A DNA stretch of 64,000 nt, from contig NC_010694.1 of NCBI RefSeq assembly GCF_000026185.1, forward strand, positions 248,001-312,000. The letters run 5' to 3'. Positions 18,304 to 29,551 of the stretch are shown here, piece by piece (the first letter of the stretch is position 1; the number at the start of each line of letters is the position of its first letter). The position numbers and the translations under genes were made by a program. The notes under the pieces are model-generated. The model searched no databases. It was not told the DNA's origin and saw nothing but the letters and a program-made list of their open reading frames with translations. This stretch comes from Erwinia tasmaniensis Et1/99 (GTDB lineage: Bacteria; Pseudomonadota; Gammaproteobacteria; Enterobacterales; Enterobacteriaceae).

Positions 18304-19182
18304 ATGGCTCTGCTGAAAGGATTGCTGGCAACGGCTCTGCTGTTTCCGACGTTAGTAGTGGCACAGGAAGCCACGATTAAAGAGGTGCATGACCAGCCTG
18401 CGGTGCCTGGCAGTATTATCGCCAATCTGCTGGAAAAGCATGATAACCCCTTCGTGATGTATCCTTACGAAAGTAATTATCTGCTGTATACCGACACCAG
18501 CAACCTGAATAAAGAAGCGATCCAGAGTTACAGCTGGAGCGATAAAGCTAAGCATGATGAGGTGAAGTTCCAGCTCAGCCTGGCTTTCCCGCTGTGGCGC
18601 GGTATTGTTGGCGACAACTCGGTTCTGGCCGCTTCCTATACGCAGAAATCCTGGTGGCAGCTCTCCAACCGCAGCGAATCTTCACCCTTCCGTGAAACCG
18701 ATTATGAGCCGCAAATCTTTCTCGGCTGGGCTACCGACTACAGCTTTGCCGGATGGACATTGCGCGATGTTGAAACCGGCTTTAATCATCAGTCTAACGG
18801 CCGTTCTGAACCTACCTCCCGCAGCTGGAACCGGGTCTATGCGCGCCTGATGGCAGAAAACGGTAACTGGCTGGTGGAAGTCAAACCCTGGTACCGTCTT
18901 CCAGAAAGTGAAAATAATGACGATAACCCGGATATCACCAAATACATGGGGTATTATCGCCTGACGGTCGGCTACCAGTTGGGTGACAGCATCTTTAGCC
19001 TGAAGAGCAACTACAACTGGAATAGTGGCTACGGCGGTGCCGAGCTGGGCTGGAGTTACCCTCTGACGGAACATGTGCGTTTTTACACCCAGGTGTTCAG
19101 CGGGTACGGGGAATCCCTGATCGACTATAACCATCGCCAAACGCGCGTGGGTGTCGGCGTAACGCTTAACGACCTGTTCTAA
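18304..19182 (+). CDS. pldA: Outer-membrane phospholipase A (OMPLA)
   Basis: A 292-residue beta-barrel enzyme with a signal peptide of 20 residues ending VVA. The catalytic triad is in place: His162 and Ser164 in NHQSNG, and Asn176 in SWNRVY, equal to His142/Ser144/Asn156 of the mature E. coli enzyme. It hydrolyses phospholipids misplaced in the outer leaflet. The last residue is Phe, as expected for BAM-assembled barrels. Confidence 0.97.
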   Translation: MALLKGLLATALLFPTLVVAQEATIKEVHDQPAVPGSIIANLLEKHDNPFVMYPYESNYLLYTDTSNLNKEAIQSYSWSDKAKHDEVKFQLSLAFPLWRGIVGDNSVLAASYTQKSWWQLSNRSESSPFRETDYEPQIFLGWATDYSFAGWTLRDVETGFNHQSNGRSEPTSRSWNRVYARLMAENGNWLVEVKPWYRLPESENNDDNPDITKYMGYYRLTVGYQLGDSIFSLKSNYNWNSGYGGAELGWSYPLTEHVRFYTQVFSGYGESLIDYNHRQTRVGVGVTLNDLF

Positions 19183-19245
19183 CGTTACAGCAACCGGGTG
19201 GTACTGCCCGGTTGAAATTTATGTCATTGCAGATATGGGGACAAT

Positions 19246-21078
19246 GTGTCTACGGCAGCAGTCATCAATAACGAAGCGCTGGCGGACCAGGTATTGCGTG
19301 ATACCTTCGGCTATCAGCAGTTTCGCCCGGGACAACAAACCATCATCCAGGAATCGCTGAACGGGCGTGACTGCCTGGTGGTGATGCCAACCGGTGGGGG
19401 TAAATCGCTCTGCTATCAAATTCCGGCGCTGGTGCGTCAGGGGCTGACGCTGGTGGTGTCCCCGCTGATCTCGCTAATGAAAGATCAGGTCGATCAGCTG
19501 TTGGCCAATGGGGTCGCCGCAGCCTGCCTCAACTCGACGCAAAATCGTGAAGAGCAGCAGAATGTGATGGCAGGCTGTCGCAGCGGAAAAGTGCGGTTGC
19601 TCTACATCGCCCCTGAACGCCTGATGATGGACAACTTCCTTGAGCAGCTGACGCACTGTAACCCGGCGATGCTTGCCGTGGATGAAGCGCACTGTATCTC
19701 GCAGTGGGGGCACGACTTCCGCCCGGAATATGGTGCTCTGGGCCAGCTGCGTCAGCGGCTGCCCGATGTGCCGGTCATGGCATTGACGGCCACGGCCGAT
19801 GACACCACCCGTAACGATATTGCTCGCCTGCTTCAGCTCGACGACCCGCTGATCCAGGTCAGCAGCTTCGATCGGCCTAATATTCGCTATACGCTGGTGG
19901 AAAAATTTAAGCCAACCGAACAGCTGCTGCGCTACGTTCAGGATCAGCGCGGCAAATGCGGCATTATTTACTGTAATAGCCGGGCGAAAGTCGAAGATAC
20001 TGCCGCCCGGCTGCAAAGCCGTGGTTTGAGCGTTGGGGCTTACCATGCCGGAATGGATAACGTACACCGCGCCCGGGTGCAGGAAGCATTTCAGCGCGAT
20101 GACCTGCAAATCGTGGTGGCAACGGTAGCGTTCGGAATGGGCATCAATAAGCCCAACGTGCGCTTTGTGGTTCACTTTGATATCCCGCGTAACATTGAGT
20201 CCTACTATCAGGAAACCGGGCGCGCCGGGCGTGATGGCCTGCCCGCGGAGGCGCTGCTGCTGTACGATCCGGCGGATATGGCCTGGCTGCGCCGCTGTCT
20301 GGAAGAGAAGGTTCAGGGGCCGCTGCTGGACATTGAACGCCATAAGCTGAACGCGATGGGCGCCTTTGCCGAGGCGCAGACCTGCCGCCGCCTGGTGCTG
20401 TTGAACTATTTCGGCGAAGGGCGTCAGCAGGCGTGCGATAACTGTGATATCTGCCTCGACCCGCCCCGGCGGTACGATGGGCTGGTCGAAGCACAAAAAG
20501 CGCTTTCCTGCATCTATCGCGTTGGCCAGCGCTTTGGCATGGGATATATCGTTGAGATCCTACGCGGTGCCAATAACCAGCGTATTCGCGATATGCAGCA
20601 CGATAAGCTGCCGGTATATGGCATTGGCCGCGATCAAAGCCATGAACACTGGACCAGCGTGCTGCGCCAGCTGATCCACCTCGGTTTGGTGACGCAGAAT
20701 ATCGCTATGCACTCTGCCCTGCAATTGACTGAAGCGGCTCGTCCGGTGCTGCGCGGTGAGGTTTCCCTGCAGCTGGCCGTGCCACGTCTGGTCAGCGTAA
20801 AACCACGCGGCGGCGGCCAGAAATCTTTCGGCGGCAATTATGACCGCAAGCTGTTTGCGAAGTTGCGTAAACTGCGCAAGGCGATTGCTGATGACGATAA
20901 TCTACCGCCGTACGTGGTGTTTAACGACGCAACGCTGATTGAAATGGCGGAGCAGATGCCGATCACGGCGTCAGAGATGTTGAGTGTTAACGGCGTGGGG
21001 CACAAAAAGCTGGAACGCTTTGGCAAACCGTTCCTGTTGATGATTAAAGAACATGTTGATGGCGGTGACGACGAGTAA
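19246..21078 (+). CDS. recQ: ATP-dependent DNA helicase RecQ
   Basis: A 610-residue helicase of the RecF pathway. The N-terminal helicase core has FRPGQQ, Walker A PTGGGKS, DEAH and the TATADD motif. The zinc-binding RQC part contains QACDNCDIC, and an HRDC domain ends the protein. The GTG start at 19246 yields the family length. Confidence 0.97.
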   Translation: MSTAAVINNEALADQVLRDTFGYQQFRPGQQTIIQESLNGRDCLVVMPTGGGKSLCYQIPALVRQGLTLVVSPLISLMKDQVDQLLANGVAAACLNSTQNREEQQNVMAGCRSGKVRLLYIAPERLMMDNFLEQLTHCNPAMLAVDEAHCISQWGHDFRPEYGALGQLRQRLPDVPVMALTATADDTTRNDIARLLQLDDPLIQVSSFDRPNIRYTLVEKFKPTEQLLRYVQDQRGKCGIIYCNSRAKVEDTAARLQSRGLSVGAYHAGMDNVHRARVQEAFQRDDLQIVVATVAFGMGINKPNVRFVVHFDIPRNIESYYQETGRAGRDGLPAEALLLYDPADMAWLRRCLEEKVQGPLLDIERHKLNAMGAFAEAQTCRRLVLLNYFGEGRQQACDNCDICLDPPRRYDGLVEAQKALSCIYRVGQRFGMGYIVEILRGANNQRIRDMQHDKLPVYGIGRDQSHEHWTSVLRQLIHLGLVTQNIAMHSALQLTEAARPVLRGEVSLQLAVPRLVSVKPRGGGQKSFGGNYDRKLFAKLRKLRKAIADDDNLPPYVVFNDATLIEMAEQMPITASEMLSVNGVGHKKLERFGKPFLLMIKEHVDGGDDE

Positions 21079-21100
21079 ACTTTGCGCCGCACGTCATATC

Positions 21101-21134
21101 AAAGCAGGCTCCGGGCGCGGGGCCTGCTTTTTTT
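21101..21134 (+). terminator. recQ terminator
   Basis: AAAGCAGGC and GCCTGCTTT arms with a GC-rich loop and a run of seven T. It lies between convergent recQ and rhtB and may serve both. Confidence 0.85.
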
Positions 21135-21136
21135 AT

Positions 21137-21760
21137 TCAGGCAATTCGCCTCGCTGAGGCCAGTAAAGCGCCCACTGCAATAAACAGGCTGCCGAAGATG
21201 CGGTTCAGTAACCTCATCTGACGTGGGCCTTTAATCCACGTTGAAATACGGCTCGCCAACGTGGCGTAACCTATCATAACGAGAATATCGACCACTACGG
21301 TTGTCGTCCCCAGCACCAGATACTGCATGGCCTGCGGCTGATCCGGCATGATAAACTGCGGGAAAAGCGCCGCCAGAAAGATAATACTTTTGGGATTGGT
21401 CAGGTTCACCATGACCGCACGCTTAAACAGCTTACGGCGCGGCATTGCTGCGGCAAGCGCATTTAAGTTTATCGCACCGGCAGAGCGCCACTGCTGAATG
21501 CCCAGCCACACGAGGTAACCCGCACCGCCCCACTTCAGGATCTCAAAAGCCAGCAGTGATTGGGAAAACAGCGCGCCCAGCCCAAAACCGACCAGCGCAA
21601 TATGGAGCGACAATCCCACCTGCAGACCGGAAATTGAGGCTACCGCACCGCGATAACCGTGGCTGATGCCGGTACTCATGGTATTAATGGCACCAGAACC
21701 CGGTGACAGGCTTAAGACGATAGTTGTTAACAGATAAGTCAGCCACCATTCGGTAGTCAT
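21137..21760 (-). CDS. rhtB: Homoserine/homoserine lactone exporter RhtB
   Basis: A 207-residue LysE/RhtB-family inner-membrane exporter with about six hydrophobic helices and the family motif [13 protein letters not shown] near the N-terminus. It matches E. coli RhtB closely and RhtC much less. RhtC, which lies between recQ and rhtB in E. coli, is missing here. It is divergent from pldB, as in E. coli. Confidence 0.95.
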   Translation of the reverse strand: MTTEWWLTYLLTTIVLSLSPGSGAINTMSTGISHGYRGAVASISGLQVGLSLHIALVGFGLGALFSQSLLAFEILKWGGAGYLVWLGIQQWRSAGAINLNALAAAMPRRKLFKRAVMVNLTNPKSIIFLAALFPQFIMPDQPQAMQYLVLGTTTVVVDILVMIGYATLASRISTWIKGPRQMRLLNRIFGSLFIAVGALLASARRIA

Positions 21761-21871
21761 GGTAACACTCCCGGAAAACGTTCAATTGTGACACAATACG
21801 TTATTGCTGAACGCCTTGCTACGGGTAACTCTGTTCATGTTAAATGAAGTGCCCCGAGTGGAAAACGTCTG

Positions 21872-22864
21872 ATGAAACTGCGCCAAAAAAGCTGGTTAAC
21901 GCGTGAAAAAGCCTTTGCGGCGTTTGCCACCGGCCCGCTGCTGGATTTCTGGAGGCAGCGCGAAGAGGACGAGTTTGTCGGGGTGGAAAACGTTCCAATC
22001 CGCTACGTCCGCTTCATCTCACCGCAACATGACAAGGTTATTTTATTGTGTCCGGGGCGCATTGAAAGTTATGTCAAATACCCGGAGCTGGCCTACGATC
22101 TGTTCCATAGCGGATATGACGTTTTCATTATCGATCATCGCGGGCAGGGGCGATCGGGCAGGCTGCTGAAGGATTCACATCGTGGGCACGTTGCGGCGTT
22201 CGAAGACTACGTTGACGATTTGGAAACGCTGTATTTGCAACAAATCGTAACGCGTCACTATCGGCATCGCTACGCGCTGGCGCATTCGATGGGGGGAGCG
22301 ATCCTCGCCCTGATGTTGCTAAGACAGCCGGCGGCCTTTGACGCGGTGGCGCTGGCTGCGCCGATGTTTGGCATTTTTCTGCCGATGCCGTTATGGATGG
22401 CGCGGCGCATTCTCAACTGGGCGGAAAAACGCCCGTTGGTGCGCGATGATTATGCGTTGGGCACCGGCAAATGGCGCGCGCGCCCCTTTGCGATAAACGA
22501 TTTAACCCATAGCCGCGAACGCTATCGCCGCAACGTGCGTTTTTACGCTGACGATCCCGGCATACGCGTCGGCGGCCCAACGTATCATTGGGTGAGAGAA
22601 GCCGTGCGCGCCGGGCAAAGCGTTTTGCATCAGGCAGCGCAGATTTCCACCCCGCTGCTGCTGCTACAGGCCGCCGACGATAAGGTGGTCGACAACCGTG
22701 CACAGGATCTGTTTTGCCAGGCGATGGTGGCCGCAGGTCAGCCCTGTGAGGGCGATAAGCCGCTGGTTATCGAGGGTGCCCGTCACGAGATCCTGTTTGA
22801 GAGAGACCGGATGCGCACAGCGGCGCTCGAAGCCGTCCTCACCTTTTTTGCCCGGCATACTTGA
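21872..22864 (+). CDS. pldB: Lysophospholipase L2
   Basis: A 330-residue alpha/beta hydrolase. The nucleophile elbow is AHSMGG (Ser139), an upstream DHRGQGRS motif is present, and the acid and His are probably in QAADDKVVD and GARHEI. It cleaves the remaining acyl chain of lysophospholipids at the inner membrane. yigL follows 60 bp after its stop. Confidence 0.94.
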   Translation: MKLRQKSWLTREKAFAAFATGPLLDFWRQREEDEFVGVENVPIRYVRFISPQHDKVILLCPGRIESYVKYPELAYDLFHSGYDVFIIDHRGQGRSGRLLKDSHRGHVAAFEDYVDDLETLYLQQIVTRHYRHRYALAHSMGGAILALMLLRQPAAFDAVALAAPMFGIFLPMPLWMARRILNWAEKRPLVRDDYALGTGKWRARPFAINDLTHSRERYRRNVRFYADDPGIRVGGPTYHWVREAVRAGQSVLHQAAQISTPLLLLQAADDKVVDNRAQDLFCQAMVAAGQPCEGDKPLVIEGARHEILFERDRMRTAALEAVLTFFARHT

Positions 22865-22924
22865 GTCGACAGAATGACATTACCGGTGGGCGCTTCCCAC
22901 CAGGAAAAATTAACCAGAGGTGTT

Positions 22925-23725
22925 ATGTACCGTATTGTTGCTTCAGACCTGGACGGCACGCTGCTGCTGCCAAACCATACGCTTTCCCCCTTTGCCCGTG
23001 AAACGCTACAGCTTCTGGCCCGTAAAGGTGTGCATTTCATCTTCGCCACCGGCCGCCACTATATTGACGTGTCGCAGATGCGTGACAGCCTCGGCATTGA
23101 CGCCTGGATGATCACCTCCAACGGCGCGCGCGTGCACAACACCGCGGGTGAGCTGGTATTCAGCCACAACCTTGAAGAAGATATCGCGCGCGAACTGTTC
23201 ACCATGCAGCACACTCATACGGATATTTACACCAACGTCTACCGTGATGAAGAGTGGTTCCTCAACCGCCATCGCCCCGATGAAATGGATTTCTTCCAGG
23301 AATCTGACTTTGGTTACCAGATCTACCAGCCGGGGCAGCTGGCAGCCGATGGCATCAGCAAAGTCTTTTTCACCTGTGCTATTCCCGAACTGCTTATCCC
23401 GCTGGAGCAGGCGTTGGTAGCACGCTGGGGGGATCGGGTAAACGTTAGCTTCTCGCTGCCAACCTGCCTGGAAGTGATGGCCGGCGGCGTATCGAAAGGT
23501 CACGCTCTGGACGCGGTGGCAAAATCGCTTGGCTCCTCGCTGAAGGAGTGCGTGACTTTCGGTGACGGCATGAACGACAAAGAGATGCTGGGTATGGCCG
23601 GGAAAGGTTACATCATGAGCAATGCTCATCAGCGCCTGAAGGACTTATTACCAGAGCTGGAAGTGATCGGCTCAAATGGCGATCAGGCCGTACCGCACAC
23701 GCTGCGCAGGCTGTTTGACGTATAG
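22925..23725 (+). CDS. yigL: HAD-family phosphatase YigL
   Basis: A 266-residue Cof-type HAD phosphatase with motif I SDLDGTLL, motif II TSNGA and a C-terminal GDGMNDKEM. E. coli YigL dephosphorylates pyridoxal phosphate and sugar phosphates and is induced through SgrS during glucose-phosphate stress. The ATG at 22925 (MYRIVASDLDG) has an AGAGG site and is the family start; the frame extends back to 22874. Confidence 0.95.
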   Translation: MYRIVASDLDGTLLLPNHTLSPFARETLQLLARKGVHFIFATGRHYIDVSQMRDSLGIDAWMITSNGARVHNTAGELVFSHNLEEDIARELFTMQHTHTDIYTNVYRDEEWFLNRHRPDEMDFFQESDFGYQIYQPGQLAADGISKVFFTCAIPELLIPLEQALVARWGDRVNVSFSLPTCLEVMAGGVSKGHALDAVAKSLGSSLKECVTFGDGMNDKEMLGMAGKGYIMSNAHQRLKDLLPELEVIGSNGDQAVPHTLRRLFDV

Positions 23726-23787
23726 GAAAATCGGCACGCGCGCTGTACCGACGCGTAACGTCTTCTGCCGCCACACCAGCCGTATTT

Positions 23788-23820
23788 AACGGGCAGAGAG
23801 TATTTCACTCCCTGCCCGTT
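23788..23820. terminator. Bidirectional hairpin between yigL and glpT
   Basis: AACGGGCAG-GAGT and ACTC-CTGCCCGTT arms form a 13-bp near-perfect stem between two convergent genes. T tracts are weak on both sides. Confidence 0.6.
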
Positions 23821-23826
23821 GTGGCG

Positions 23827-25173
23827 TTAAGCCGCGCGGAGCTGCTCCTTGTGTTTCTTTTCACTGAGCATGGTGAGAATGAGCAAAATAACCGCCAGCA
23901 CGCAGCCGCCGACCATGATGATAAAGCCGCCGTTCCAGCCGAAGTAGTCGACGGTGTAGCCGACGATAGCGCTGGCGGCAACCGATCCCCCCAGATAGCC
24001 AAACAGCCCGGTAAACCCTGCCGCCGTTCCCGCCGCCTTCTTAGGCGCCAGTTCCAGCGCATGCAGACCAATCAGCATCACCGGTCCGTAAATCAGGAAG
24101 CCGATGATCATCATACAGGCCATGTCCACGCCCGGATTTCCGGCCGGATTCATCCAGTACACCACGGTGGCAATGGTCACCAGCACCATAAAGAACACCC
24201 CGGTCGCGCCGCGATTGCCCTTGAATACCCTGTCCGACATCCAGCCGCACAGCAGGGTGCCGGGGATACCGGCGTATTCATAGAAAAAGTAAGCCCATGA
24301 GGATTTATCAAGGGTGAAGTGTTTCACCTCTTTCAGGTAGGTCGGCGACCAGTCGAGGATGCCGTAACGCAACAGATAGATAAACACATTGGCCAGCGCG
24401 ATATACCACAGCAGCTTGTTGGGCAGAATGTACTGCTTAAAAATCTGCTTAGCGGTCAGCTCTTCTTCATGTTTTTCATCGTAATCAGGCGGATAGTCAT
24501 TTTTGTACTCCTCAATCGGCGGCAGGCCGCAGGATTGCGGGGTATCACGCATCAGCGCAAAGGCGAAAATGGCCACCACGATAGCGCCAAAGGCGGGCAT
24601 ATATAGCGCCGCCTTCCAGTCGTTGAACCAGGCCATGCCCAGCAGGAACAGCAACGGAGGGATACCGCCGCCGACGTTATGCGCGCAGTTCCACACCGAC
24701 ACGATGCGGCCGCGCTCCTTCTGTGACCACCAGTGCACCATCGTGCGTCCGCAGGGGGGCCAACCCATGCCCTGAAACCAGCCGCACAGAAACAGCAGCA
24801 CGAACATCACCATAATGCTCGATGTTGCCCAGGGGACGAAGCCCATAAACAGCATGACCACCGCGGCAAGGATCAGTCCGGCAGGTAAAAATACGCGTGG
24901 ATTGGAGCGGTCAGAAACCGAGCCCATAATAAATTTAGAGAATCCGTAGGCGATCGAAATACCGGAAAGCGCAAAGCCGAGGTCACCGCGCGAAAAGCCC
25001 TGTTCAACCAGGTAAGGCATCGCCAGCGCGAAGTTTTTACGCACCAGATAATAGGCGGCATAACCGAAGAAGATGCCCAGAAAGATCTGCCAGCGCAGCT
25101 TGCGGTAGAGCGGGTCGACGCGGGTGCCATCAACGCGGGGTTGATGCGCGGCGGGTTTGAAAATACTTAACAT
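23827..25173 (-). CDS. glpT: Glycerol-3-phosphate:phosphate antiporter GlpT
   Basis: A 448-residue major-facilitator transporter of the organophosphate:Pi antiporter family with 12 transmembrane helices. It matches E. coli GlpT almost throughout, including the [20 protein letters not shown] start with the substrate-binding Arg in helix 1. It also takes up fosfomycin. In E. coli glpT heads glpTQ far away; here it stands alone between yigL and metR, in the slot of bioP, and no glpQ follows. Confidence 0.97.
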   Translation of the reverse strand: MLSIFKPAAHQPRVDGTRVDPLYRKLRWQIFLGIFFGYAAYYLVRKNFALAMPYLVEQGFSRGDLGFALSGISIAYGFSKFIMGSVSDRSNPRVFLPAGLILAAVVMLFMGFVPWATSSIMVMFVLLFLCGWFQGMGWPPCGRTMVHWWSQKERGRIVSVWNCAHNVGGGIPPLLFLLGMAWFNDWKAALYMPAFGAIVVAIFAFALMRDTPQSCGLPPIEEYKNDYPPDYDEKHEEELTAKQIFKQYILPNKLLWYIALANVFIYLLRYGILDWSPTYLKEVKHFTLDKSSWAYFFYEYAGIPGTLLCGWMSDRVFKGNRGATGVFFMVLVTIATVVYWMNPAGNPGVDMACMMIIGFLIYGPVMLIGLHALELAPKKAAGTAAGFTGLFGYLGGSVAASAIVGYTVDYFGWNGGFIIMVGGCVLAVILLILTMLSEKKHKEQLRAA

Positions 25174-25550
25174 TTAAGCCTCCCTGGGCTCAGAGACTGA
25201 CATTCCTGGTGAAATGTGGCGGAGAGGAACAAAATGCTGCCGGATAGGGCCATAATGTTCTATTTCGCGCACAGAATAGGGGGTATCAGAGCATTTGACT
25301 GTGAAGAAGGGCGCAAATGTTACATTTTTATGACCATATGGCACGACATGTGTGATTAAAAGGCTGCATATCATCGTACTTGAATGCTGTTTTGTGATTT
25401 TCATCACGATTATGGCGCGAAGGAACCGGGAGGTTTCGTTTGATGAGTGGTTGTGTTCTAAAAGGAACGCGTGCAGGCAGGTCGTTGTGGCGGAAAAGCG
25501 AAATGGATTAACGCCACACGATGGCGTTAATCAGAGACAAGTCATTACGT
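25174..25550. other. glpT upstream region, no gene
   Basis: A 377-bp region upstream of glpT and downstream of the yehS-like gene. It contains a CRP site (listed separately). An ATGTTCTATTTCGCGCAC stretch at about 25256-25273 matches one half of a GlpR operator well and the other half poorly. No reading frame is convincing. Confidence 0.4.
25393..25408 (-). promoter_or_regulatory. CRP site upstream of glpT
   Basis: TGTGA-TTTTCA-TCACG matches the CRP consensus at 9 of 10 half-site bases. It is 220 bp upstream of glpT. E. coli glpT is CRP-activated, but the distance here is long, so the target is not certain. Confidence 0.6.
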
Positions 25551-26021
25551 CTATTTTTTAGCCGGACGAATCTTCATTGTCAGGCCTTTAAGGAAATTAC
25601 GCAGGATCTGATCGCCGCATTCACGGTAGTTTTTATGTCCAGGCTTGCGGAAGATCGCCCCAATTTCCGACTGGCCTACCGCAAAATCAGCACTTTTTAA
25701 CAGCTCGAGGATATCCGTGGTTTTCAGATCGAACGCCACGCGCAGTTTTTTCATCATGACGTTATTCGTCATTTTGCGCTCAATCGAGGGCGCTGGCGCA
25801 TCTTCGCTTCTGCCACGGCGTTCAAAGATCAGGCCGTTAAGAAAGTAACCCATGATGACATCGGGGCAGGGGCGATAACCGGGCTCATCCTCTTTTTTCA
25901 GGAAGCTGTGCACTTCGGCTTCGGTGACTTCGCTCTCTGCCAGCGCCAGAATGCTCACAACTTTAGCATCGCTTAAATTCAGCATATATCGCACGCTGCG
26001 CAGGACGTCATTATTGGTCAT
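25551..26021 (-). CDS. yehS: DUF1456 protein, YehS-like
   Basis: A 156-residue protein made of two tandem DUF1456 repeats. Each has a pattern of D-V/I-L, K-x-L/V, a GxR/GYRPCPD-type segment and FLNGL or FLKGL. It is clearly related to E. coli YehS, of unknown function, which lies elsewhere in E. coli. The ATG at 26021 (MTNNDVLRSVRYML) is the family start; the frame is open for 17 more codons upstream. Confidence 0.9.
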   Translation of the reverse strand: MTNNDVLRSVRYMLNLSDAKVVSILALAESEVTEAEVHSFLKKEDEPGYRPCPDVIMGYFLNGLIFERRGRSEDAPAPSIERKMTNNVMMKKLRVAFDLKTTDILELLKSADFAVGQSEIGAIFRKPGHKNYRECGDQILRNFLKGLTMKIRPAKK

Positions 26022-26125
26022 AAAAACTCTCTTCAGTGAAACTGTTGCAGTGGGCGCAGTATACCCCTTCATCCCCCGGCCTGCATCCCGGTAAACAACC
26101 GTCGGCGATATAGCTGTTGGTCAAC

Positions 26126-27064
26126 TCAGGCGCCGTCGGCAGAAGGGAGCGGCGTACCGGGACGTGACGCATCGCGTACCCGCGGTAAATGATCGCAGGC
26201 GTGCTGGCGCGCGGAGCGGGTAAACGCCTCAATGACCGGCTGACGCTGTTCACCGTCACGCACTGCGGCGTACAGCCTGCTCCACAACCCCGTACCCAGC
26301 GCTTTAGTGACGACTAAGCCCTGGTGTTCAAAACTTTCCACCACCCAGTGCGGCAGGGCGGCGATGCCCATTCCGGCTGAAACCATCTGAATCAACAGCA
26401 GGGTATTATCCACGTTTTTCAGCGCCGGACTGACGCCCGCAGGCTGTAGGAAATGACGCCAGATATCCAGGCGCTGGCGCTGCACCGGGTAGATCATCAG
26501 CACTTCGCTGGCTAAATCCTCTGGGGAGATCGTCGCCTTTTGTGCCAGAGGATGGTCGGGAGCCAGTACCAGACGCACTTCAAAATCAAACATCGGCGAA
26601 TAAAACAGCCCGCTACGCGGCAGGATATCGGATGTCAGCACGACGTCCAGCTCGCCCTGTTGCAGGGCGGGCTGCGGGTCAAACGTGACGCCGGATTTAA
26701 AATCCATCATCACCTGTGGCCAGCCTTGGCGGAACTCATTGAGCGCTGGAGTCAGCCACTGAATACAGCTGTGGCATTCAATGGCGATACGCAGCGTGGT
26801 TTGATGAGGTTCGTGGCAGTCCTGTAGAGCCTGCTGTATTTGCGGTAATACCTGTTCAGCCAGCTGGAGCAGGATCTCCCCCTGCGGCGTGAAGCGCAGC
26901 GGCTGGCTTTTGCGTACAAAGAGCCGGAAGCCGAGCCGTTGCTCCAGGTCACTAAACTGGTGTGACAATGCTGACTGCGTTTGATGAAGCTGGGCGGCAG
27001 CGGCGGCCAGCGAGCCGGTATTTTGCAGCGCCTGGAGCGTTCGCAGGTGTTTAAGTTCGATCAT
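26126..27064 (-). CDS. metR: LysR-type regulator MetR
   Basis: A 312-residue LysR-family activator of metE and other methionine genes that uses homocysteine as co-inducer. It has an N-terminal winged helix-turn-helix (residues 1-60, [20 protein letters not shown]) and a C-terminal periplasmic-binding-protein-like effector domain. It is divergent from metE across 151 bp. Confidence 0.96.
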   Translation of the reverse strand: MIELKHLRTLQALQNTGSLAAAAAQLHQTQSALSHQFSDLEQRLGFRLFVRKSQPLRFTPQGEILLQLAEQVLPQIQQALQDCHEPHQTTLRIAIECHSCIQWLTPALNEFRQGWPQVMMDFKSGVTFDPQPALQQGELDVVLTSDILPRSGLFYSPMFDFEVRLVLAPDHPLAQKATISPEDLASEVLMIYPVQRQRLDIWRHFLQPAGVSPALKNVDNTLLLIQMVSAGMGIAALPHWVVESFEHQGLVVTKALGTGLWSRLYAAVRDGEQRQPVIEAFTRSARQHACDHLPRVRDASRPGTPLPSADGA

Positions 27065-27072
27065 GAGAGTCC

Positions 27073-27089
27073 TTCACATCGACGGTGAA
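27073..27089. promoter_or_regulatory. Inverted repeat in metR-metE control region
   Basis: TTCAC-N7-GTGAA, a perfect dyad of the size used by LysR-type regulators, lies 9 bp from the metR start. Two further GTGAA half-sites follow at 27085-27089 and 27105-27109. It probably binds MetR, though it differs from the TGAA-N5-TTCA consensus. Confidence 0.45.
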
Positions 27090-27140
27090 TATTTTGCGCT
27101 TGTGGTGAATACAGTACCTGCGGATTATAGCGGTGTAAAC

Positions 27141-27156
27141 ATCTGGACGTCCAAAT
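27141..27156. promoter_or_regulatory. MetJ-like operator
   Basis: ATCTGGACGTCCAAAT contains GGACGTCC, which differs from the met box AGACGTCT at two end positions, inside a longer imperfect palindrome. MetJ with S-adenosylmethionine would repress metE and metR here, as in E. coli. Confidence 0.45.
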
Positions 27157-27215
27157 GAATATCAAAGAGGATCGGGACCTGTTCAGCTAACGATTATTTA
27201 AGAGAGGCACAACTG

Positions 27216-29489
27216 ATGACTATTCTGAACCATACTCTCGGATTTCCCCGTGTCGGCCTGCAGCGTGAACTGAAGAAAGCGCAGGAAAGCTACTGGGCTG
27301 GCAACAGTACTCAGGAAGAACTGCTGACGGTGGGACGCGAACTGCGTGCCCGTCACTGGCAGCAGCAGAAAGACGCTGGCGTAAATCTGCTGCCGGTAGG
27401 TGATTTTGCCTGGTACGACCACGTGCTGACCACCAGCCTGATGCTGGGTAACGTTCCGGCCCGTCACCAGAATAAAGATGGCTCAGTTGACCTTGATACC
27501 CTTTTCCGTTTAGGACGTGGCCGCGCACCGAGCGGAGAGCCCGCCGCCGCGGCAGAAATGACCAAATGGTTTAACACCAACTATCACTATATGGTGCCAG
27601 AGTTCGTGCAGGGCCAGCAGTTCAAACTGACCTGGACTCAGTTACTGGATGAAGTCGACGAAGCGCTGGCGCTGGGCCATAAGGTGAAACCTGTACTGCT
27701 CGGCCCGGTAACCTACCTGTGGCTGGGTAAAGTGAAGGGCGACCCGTTTGACCGCCTTAACCTGTTGCAAGATATTCTGCCGGTGTACCGGCAGGTGCTG
27801 GCTGAACTGGCTAAGCGTGATATCGAATGGGTGCAGATTGATGAACCGGCGCTGGCACTGGAACTGCCTGCCGAATGGCTGGCGGCGTTTAAACCCGCAT
27901 ACGACGCGCTTCAGGGGCAGACGAAACTGCTGTTAACCACCTATTTCGACAGTATCGGCCAGAACCTTGATACCATCAGCGCGCTGCCGGTGCAGGGGCT
28001 GCACGTTGACCTGGTGCATGGTAAAGACGCGATCACTCTGCTGAACAGCAAAGTGCCGGCAGACTGGCTGCTGTCCGTTGGTGTGATCAACGGTCGTAAC
28101 GTCTGGCGCGCGGATCTCAGCAGCTGGTTTGAGCGCCTGCAGCCGCTGGTTGCACGGCGTAAACGGCTGTGGATTGGTTCTTCCTGCTCGCTGCTACACA
28201 GCCCGATCGACCTGAGCGTAGAAACTCGCCTGGATGAGGAAGTGAAAAGCTGGTTTGCCTTCGCCCTGCAGAAGTGCTCGGAGCTGGCACTGTTGAGCAG
28301 CGCGCTGAACAACAATGACCCGGCTTCACTGGAGGCATGGAGTGCGCCCATCCGTTCCCGTAAGCACTCTACCCGCGTGCACAATGCCGCCGTGGGTCAG
28401 CGTCTGGCAGCGATTTCACCGCAGGACAGTCTGCGTAAGAACCGCTATCCGGTACGTGCGAAAGCCCAGCGTCAGCGCTTCCAGCTGCCGGCGTGGCCCA
28501 CCACAACCATCGGCTCATTCCCGCAAACCACTGAAATTCGTGGGCTGCGCCTCGACTTCAAACAGGGGCGTCTGGACGGCACCCACTATCGTACCGGCAT
28601 CGCCGAGCACATCAAACAGGCTATCGTCGAGCAGGAGCGCTTAGGGCTGGACGTGCTGGTGCACGGGGAAGCTGAGCGTAACGACATGGTGGAATACTTC
28701 GGTGAACACCTTGACGGCTTCATCTTTACGCAGAATGGCTGGGTGCAGAGCTACGGTTCACGCTGCGTGAAACCCCCCGTTATCATCGGTGACGTCAGCC
28801 GCCCGGAGGCGATTACCGTTAACTGGGCAAAATATGCCCAGTCACTGACCGACAAGCCGGTTAAAGGCATGTTGACAGGCCCGGTCACTATCTTGTGCTG
28901 GTCGTTCCCGCGTGAAGATGTTTCGCGTGAAACCATTGCCAAACAGATTGCGCTGGCGCTGCGTGATGAAGTTGAAGACCTGGAAAAAGCGGGCATCGGC
29001 ATCATTCAGATTGATGAACCTGCCCTGCGTGAGGGGTTGCCGCTGCATCAGTCCGACTGGGGGGCTTATCTGGAGTGGGCGGTCGACGCCTTCCGCCTGA
29101 ATGCCGCAGTCGCGCAGGACGACACCCAGATCCACACCCACATGTGTTACTGCGAGTTCAACGACATCATGGATTCGATTGCCGCGCTGGATGCGGATGT
29201 TATTACCATCGAAACCTCTCGTTCTGATATGGAACTGCTGGAGTCGTTTGAAGAATTCGAATACCCGAACGAAATCGGTCCCGGCGTTTACGATATTCAC
29301 TCGCCGAACGTACCGAGCGTAGAGTGGGTGGAAGCCCTGCTGCTTAAAGCGGCGCAGCGTATCCCGACAGAACGTCTGTGGGTGAACCCGGACTGTGGCC
29401 TGAAAACGCGCGGCTGGACGGAAACTCGCCAGGCGCTGGCAAACATGGTGAAAGCGGCGCAAAACCTGCGTCAGGCACAAAAAGCGTAA
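27216..29489 (+). CDS. metE: Cobalamin-independent methionine synthase
   Basis: A 757-residue zinc enzyme transferring methyl from methyl-tetrahydrofolate triglutamate to homocysteine. Two barrel halves are seen. Zinc ligands are visible in HTHMC (His642, Cys644) and [11 protein letters not shown] (Cys727). The ribosome site is AGAGAGG. Control by MetR and MetJ is indicated by the upstream sites. Confidence 0.98.
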   Translation: MTILNHTLGFPRVGLQRELKKAQESYWAGNSTQEELLTVGRELRARHWQQQKDAGVNLLPVGDFAWYDHVLTTSLMLGNVPARHQNKDGSVDLDTLFRLGRGRAPSGEPAAAAEMTKWFNTNYHYMVPEFVQGQQFKLTWTQLLDEVDEALALGHKVKPVLLGPVTYLWLGKVKGDPFDRLNLLQDILPVYRQVLAELAKRDIEWVQIDEPALALELPAEWLAAFKPAYDALQGQTKLLLTTYFDSIGQNLDTISALPVQGLHVDLVHGKDAITLLNSKVPADWLLSVGVINGRNVWRADLSSWFERLQPLVARRKRLWIGSSCSLLHSPIDLSVETRLDEEVKSWFAFALQKCSELALLSSALNNNDPASLEAWSAPIRSRKHSTRVHNAAVGQRLAAISPQDSLRKNRYPVRAKAQRQRFQLPAWPTTTIGSFPQTTEIRGLRLDFKQGRLDGTHYRTGIAEHIKQAIVEQERLGLDVLVHGEAERNDMVEYFGEHLDGFIFTQNGWVQSYGSRCVKPPVIIGDVSRPEAITVNWAKYAQSLTDKPVKGMLTGPVTILCWSFPREDVSRETIAKQIALALRDEVEDLEKAGIGIIQIDEPALREGLPLHQSDWGAYLEWAVDAFRLNAAVAQDDTQIHTHMCYCEFNDIMDSIAALDADVITIETSRSDMELLESFEEFEYPNEIGPGVYDIHSPNVPSVEWVEALLLKAAQRIPTERLWVNPDCGLKTRGWTETRQALANMVKAAQNLRQAQKA

Positions 29490-29526
29490 TTATCTGTGTT
29501 GTTGTGCTTTGTTGTAACGATTAACT

Positions 29527-29551
29527 TGGGGCGCTGAGCGCCCCCTTTTTT
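29527..29551 (+). terminator. metE terminator
   Basis: GGGGCGC-TGA-GCGCCCC and a run of T; it overlaps the stop codon of the convergent hydrolase gene. Confidence 0.85.

Noticed and set aside
19474..20496. 340-codon minus-strand frame opposite recQ
   Set aside because: Shadow of recQ; composition is not protein-like and no ribosome site is seen.
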